Assembly (NCBI GenBank): GCA_903919105.1
Contig: CAIXGT010000172.1
Span: 1 to 7,573, forward strand
Direction of reading: 5' to 3'
From: an uncultured Spartobacteria bacterium
Lineage (GTDB): Bacteria; Verrucomicrobiota; Verrucomicrobiae; Chthoniobacterales; UBA6821
Length of the DNA stretch: 7,573 nucleotides
The notes under the pieces were generated by a model. It saw only the letters and a program-made list of their open reading frames with translations. It had not been told where the DNA came from and did no database searches. Made by a program: the position numbers and the translations under genes. Shown piece after piece: positions 6,719 through 7,573 of the stretch (position 1 is the first letter of the stretch; every line of letters begins with the position of its first letter).

Positions 6719-7573
6719 ATGAAACGCCCGATCCTCATCCTTACCTCCGCCTTCGGTGAGGGTCACAATGCAGCCGCTAGGAATCTGGCAATCGCCCTGC
6801 GCGCTCTTGATCCCGAACGGGAGGTCGAAGTGAGGGATCTCTTCGCCGAGGCCTACGGTCCGCTCTACACACTAGCCCAGAAGGGATACTTTTTCTTCAT
6901 CAATCACTTCCCGGGACTCTGGGGCGGCTTCTACAAGTTTCTAGACAAGGACAAGGCAGCACCGGGTAGGGTCTCTGTTTACAAGCGAGGTGCCCGCCTA
7001 CTTAGCAAGAAGATCTCCGAAATGAACCCAGCGGTCATCGCCTCGACCTACCCCGGATACAACCACCTGCTCGATCATCTGTACGGCAAGGTGAACCGTC
7101 CCTTCCGCACCGTCACTGAGGTCACAGACTCGATCTCCATCAACTCGCTCTGGTACAGCGGGCACTCGGATCTCTTTCTTGTTCCAAATGAGGTTACCGC
7201 CCAGGTCATGGAAGAAGCGGGTGTTTCCCGTGAGATCCTGCGGGTGACGGGATTCCCCGTACCTGCACTCTTCGAAACCCTTCGTGGGGAGAGAGTGGCA
7301 CCCGGGCCTTCGAGAACTCCCAAGGTCCTCTTCCTTGTAAATCCTGGCCAGAAGAATGCAGCGAAAATCCTACAGCATCTCGGCGAGGTAGAGGGGATCG
7401 AACTTTCCGCGGCCTGTGGTCGGGATGAGGAACTACGAACAGCACTACAGAAGATTGCCTCAACGTTCGATCGCCCGATCAAGATCGAGGGATGGATGGA
7501 GAACCTGCCAGAGAGGATGGCCTCGAGCCATCTCGTCGTGGCCAAGGCAGGGGGCGCCACGGTCCAGGAATGC
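6719..7573 (+). CDS. MGDG synthase/MurG-like (GT28-type) glycosyltransferase, probably glycolipid-forming, C-terminus beyond window
   Basis: The 285 visible residues fit the family of monogalactosyldiacylglycerol synthases and processive diacylglycerol glucosyltransferases, which add sugar from a UDP-sugar to diacylglycerol at the membrane face. The N-terminal acceptor domain opens with LILTSAFGEGHNAAA (6-20), the glycine-rich loop and His of the family. TEVTDSISINSLWY (133-146), DLFLVPNE (151-158) and VTGFPVPALF (176-185) follow as in relatives. The C-terminal donor domain begins near 201 (PKVLFLVNPG), and the sugar-nucleotide motif AKAGGATVQEC (275-285) meets the window edge, so roughly the last 90-100 residues are missing. 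The ATG at 6719 lies 26 bases after the corA stop and gives the usual family start; no Shine-Dalgarno. The sugar and acceptor are inferred from the family only; a related lipid-linked or polysaccharide substrate is possible. Confidence 0.88.
   Translation, partial: MKRPILILTSAFGEGHNAAARNLAIALRALDPEREVEVRDLFAEAYGPLYTLAQKGYFFFINHFPGLWGGFYKFLDKDKAAPGRVSVYKRGARLLSKKISEMNPAVIASTYPGYNHLLDHLYGKVNRPFRTVTEVTDSISINSLWYSGHSDLFLVPNEVTAQVMEEAGVSREILRVTGFPVPALFETLRGERVAPGPSRTPKVLFLVNPGQKNAAKILQHLGEVEGIELSAACGRDEELRTALQKIASTFDRPIKIEGWMENLPERMASSHLVVAKAGGATVQEC

Noticed and set aside
7075..7560. Minus-strand open frame of 161 codons opposite the glycosyltransferase
   Set aside because: The plus strand continues the glycosyltransferase in an open frame from 6719 to the edge with family motifs throughout; the antisense frame has none.

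Overview
The window is 7,573 bases of moderately GC-rich bacterial chromosome, densely coding, with no tRNA, rRNA, CRISPR array or intact transposase gene. Seven protein genes can be supported. Two lie on the minus strand: dnaK, cut by the left edge, and a long rsmA gene fused to a Nudix hydrolase domain. Five lie on the plus strand: a signal peptide peptidase (SppA type), a CPBP intramembrane protease, thiL, a CorA-type metal transporter and an MGDG-synthase/MurG-like glycosyltransferase cut by the right edge. The lineage is not directly visible. The DnaK sequence, the gene mix, the scarcity of Shine-Dalgarno sites and the fused rsmA fit a Gram-negative of the PVC group, perhaps Verrucomicrobiota. 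That is an inference of low to moderate confidence.

Layout: 1-1105 (minus) is the 5' part of dnaK, covering most of the ATPase domain. 1106-1229 is a short spacer with an inverted repeat and a second, competing complementary segment. 1230-2609 (minus) is rsmA-Nudix, pointing toward dnaK. 2610-2916 is a divergent intergenic region of 307 bases. It holds a perfect 20-bp inverted repeat about 96 bases apart (2714-2733 and 2830-2849), a triple TCATTTT tandem repeat and promoter-like hexamers. From 2917 to the right edge runs a tight plus-strand gene cluster: sppA and the CPBP gene overlap by one base (TGATG), the CPBP gene and thiL overlap the same way, corA follows thiL by 4 bases and the glycosyltransferase follows corA by 26 bases.

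How the genes fit together: the minus-strand pair is translation and proteostasis (rRNA dimethylation, chaperone). The plus-strand cluster is mostly envelope-related (two membrane proteases, an ion channel and a probable glycolipid synthase), with thiamine diphosphate synthesis (thiL) in the middle. The spacing argues for one transcript, though a shared pathway is not evident.

The two points most worth following up are the RsmA-Nudix fusion in one uninterrupted reading frame and the MITE-like inverted-repeat element between the divergent transcription units. I see no defence system or other clearly novel multi-gene system here.
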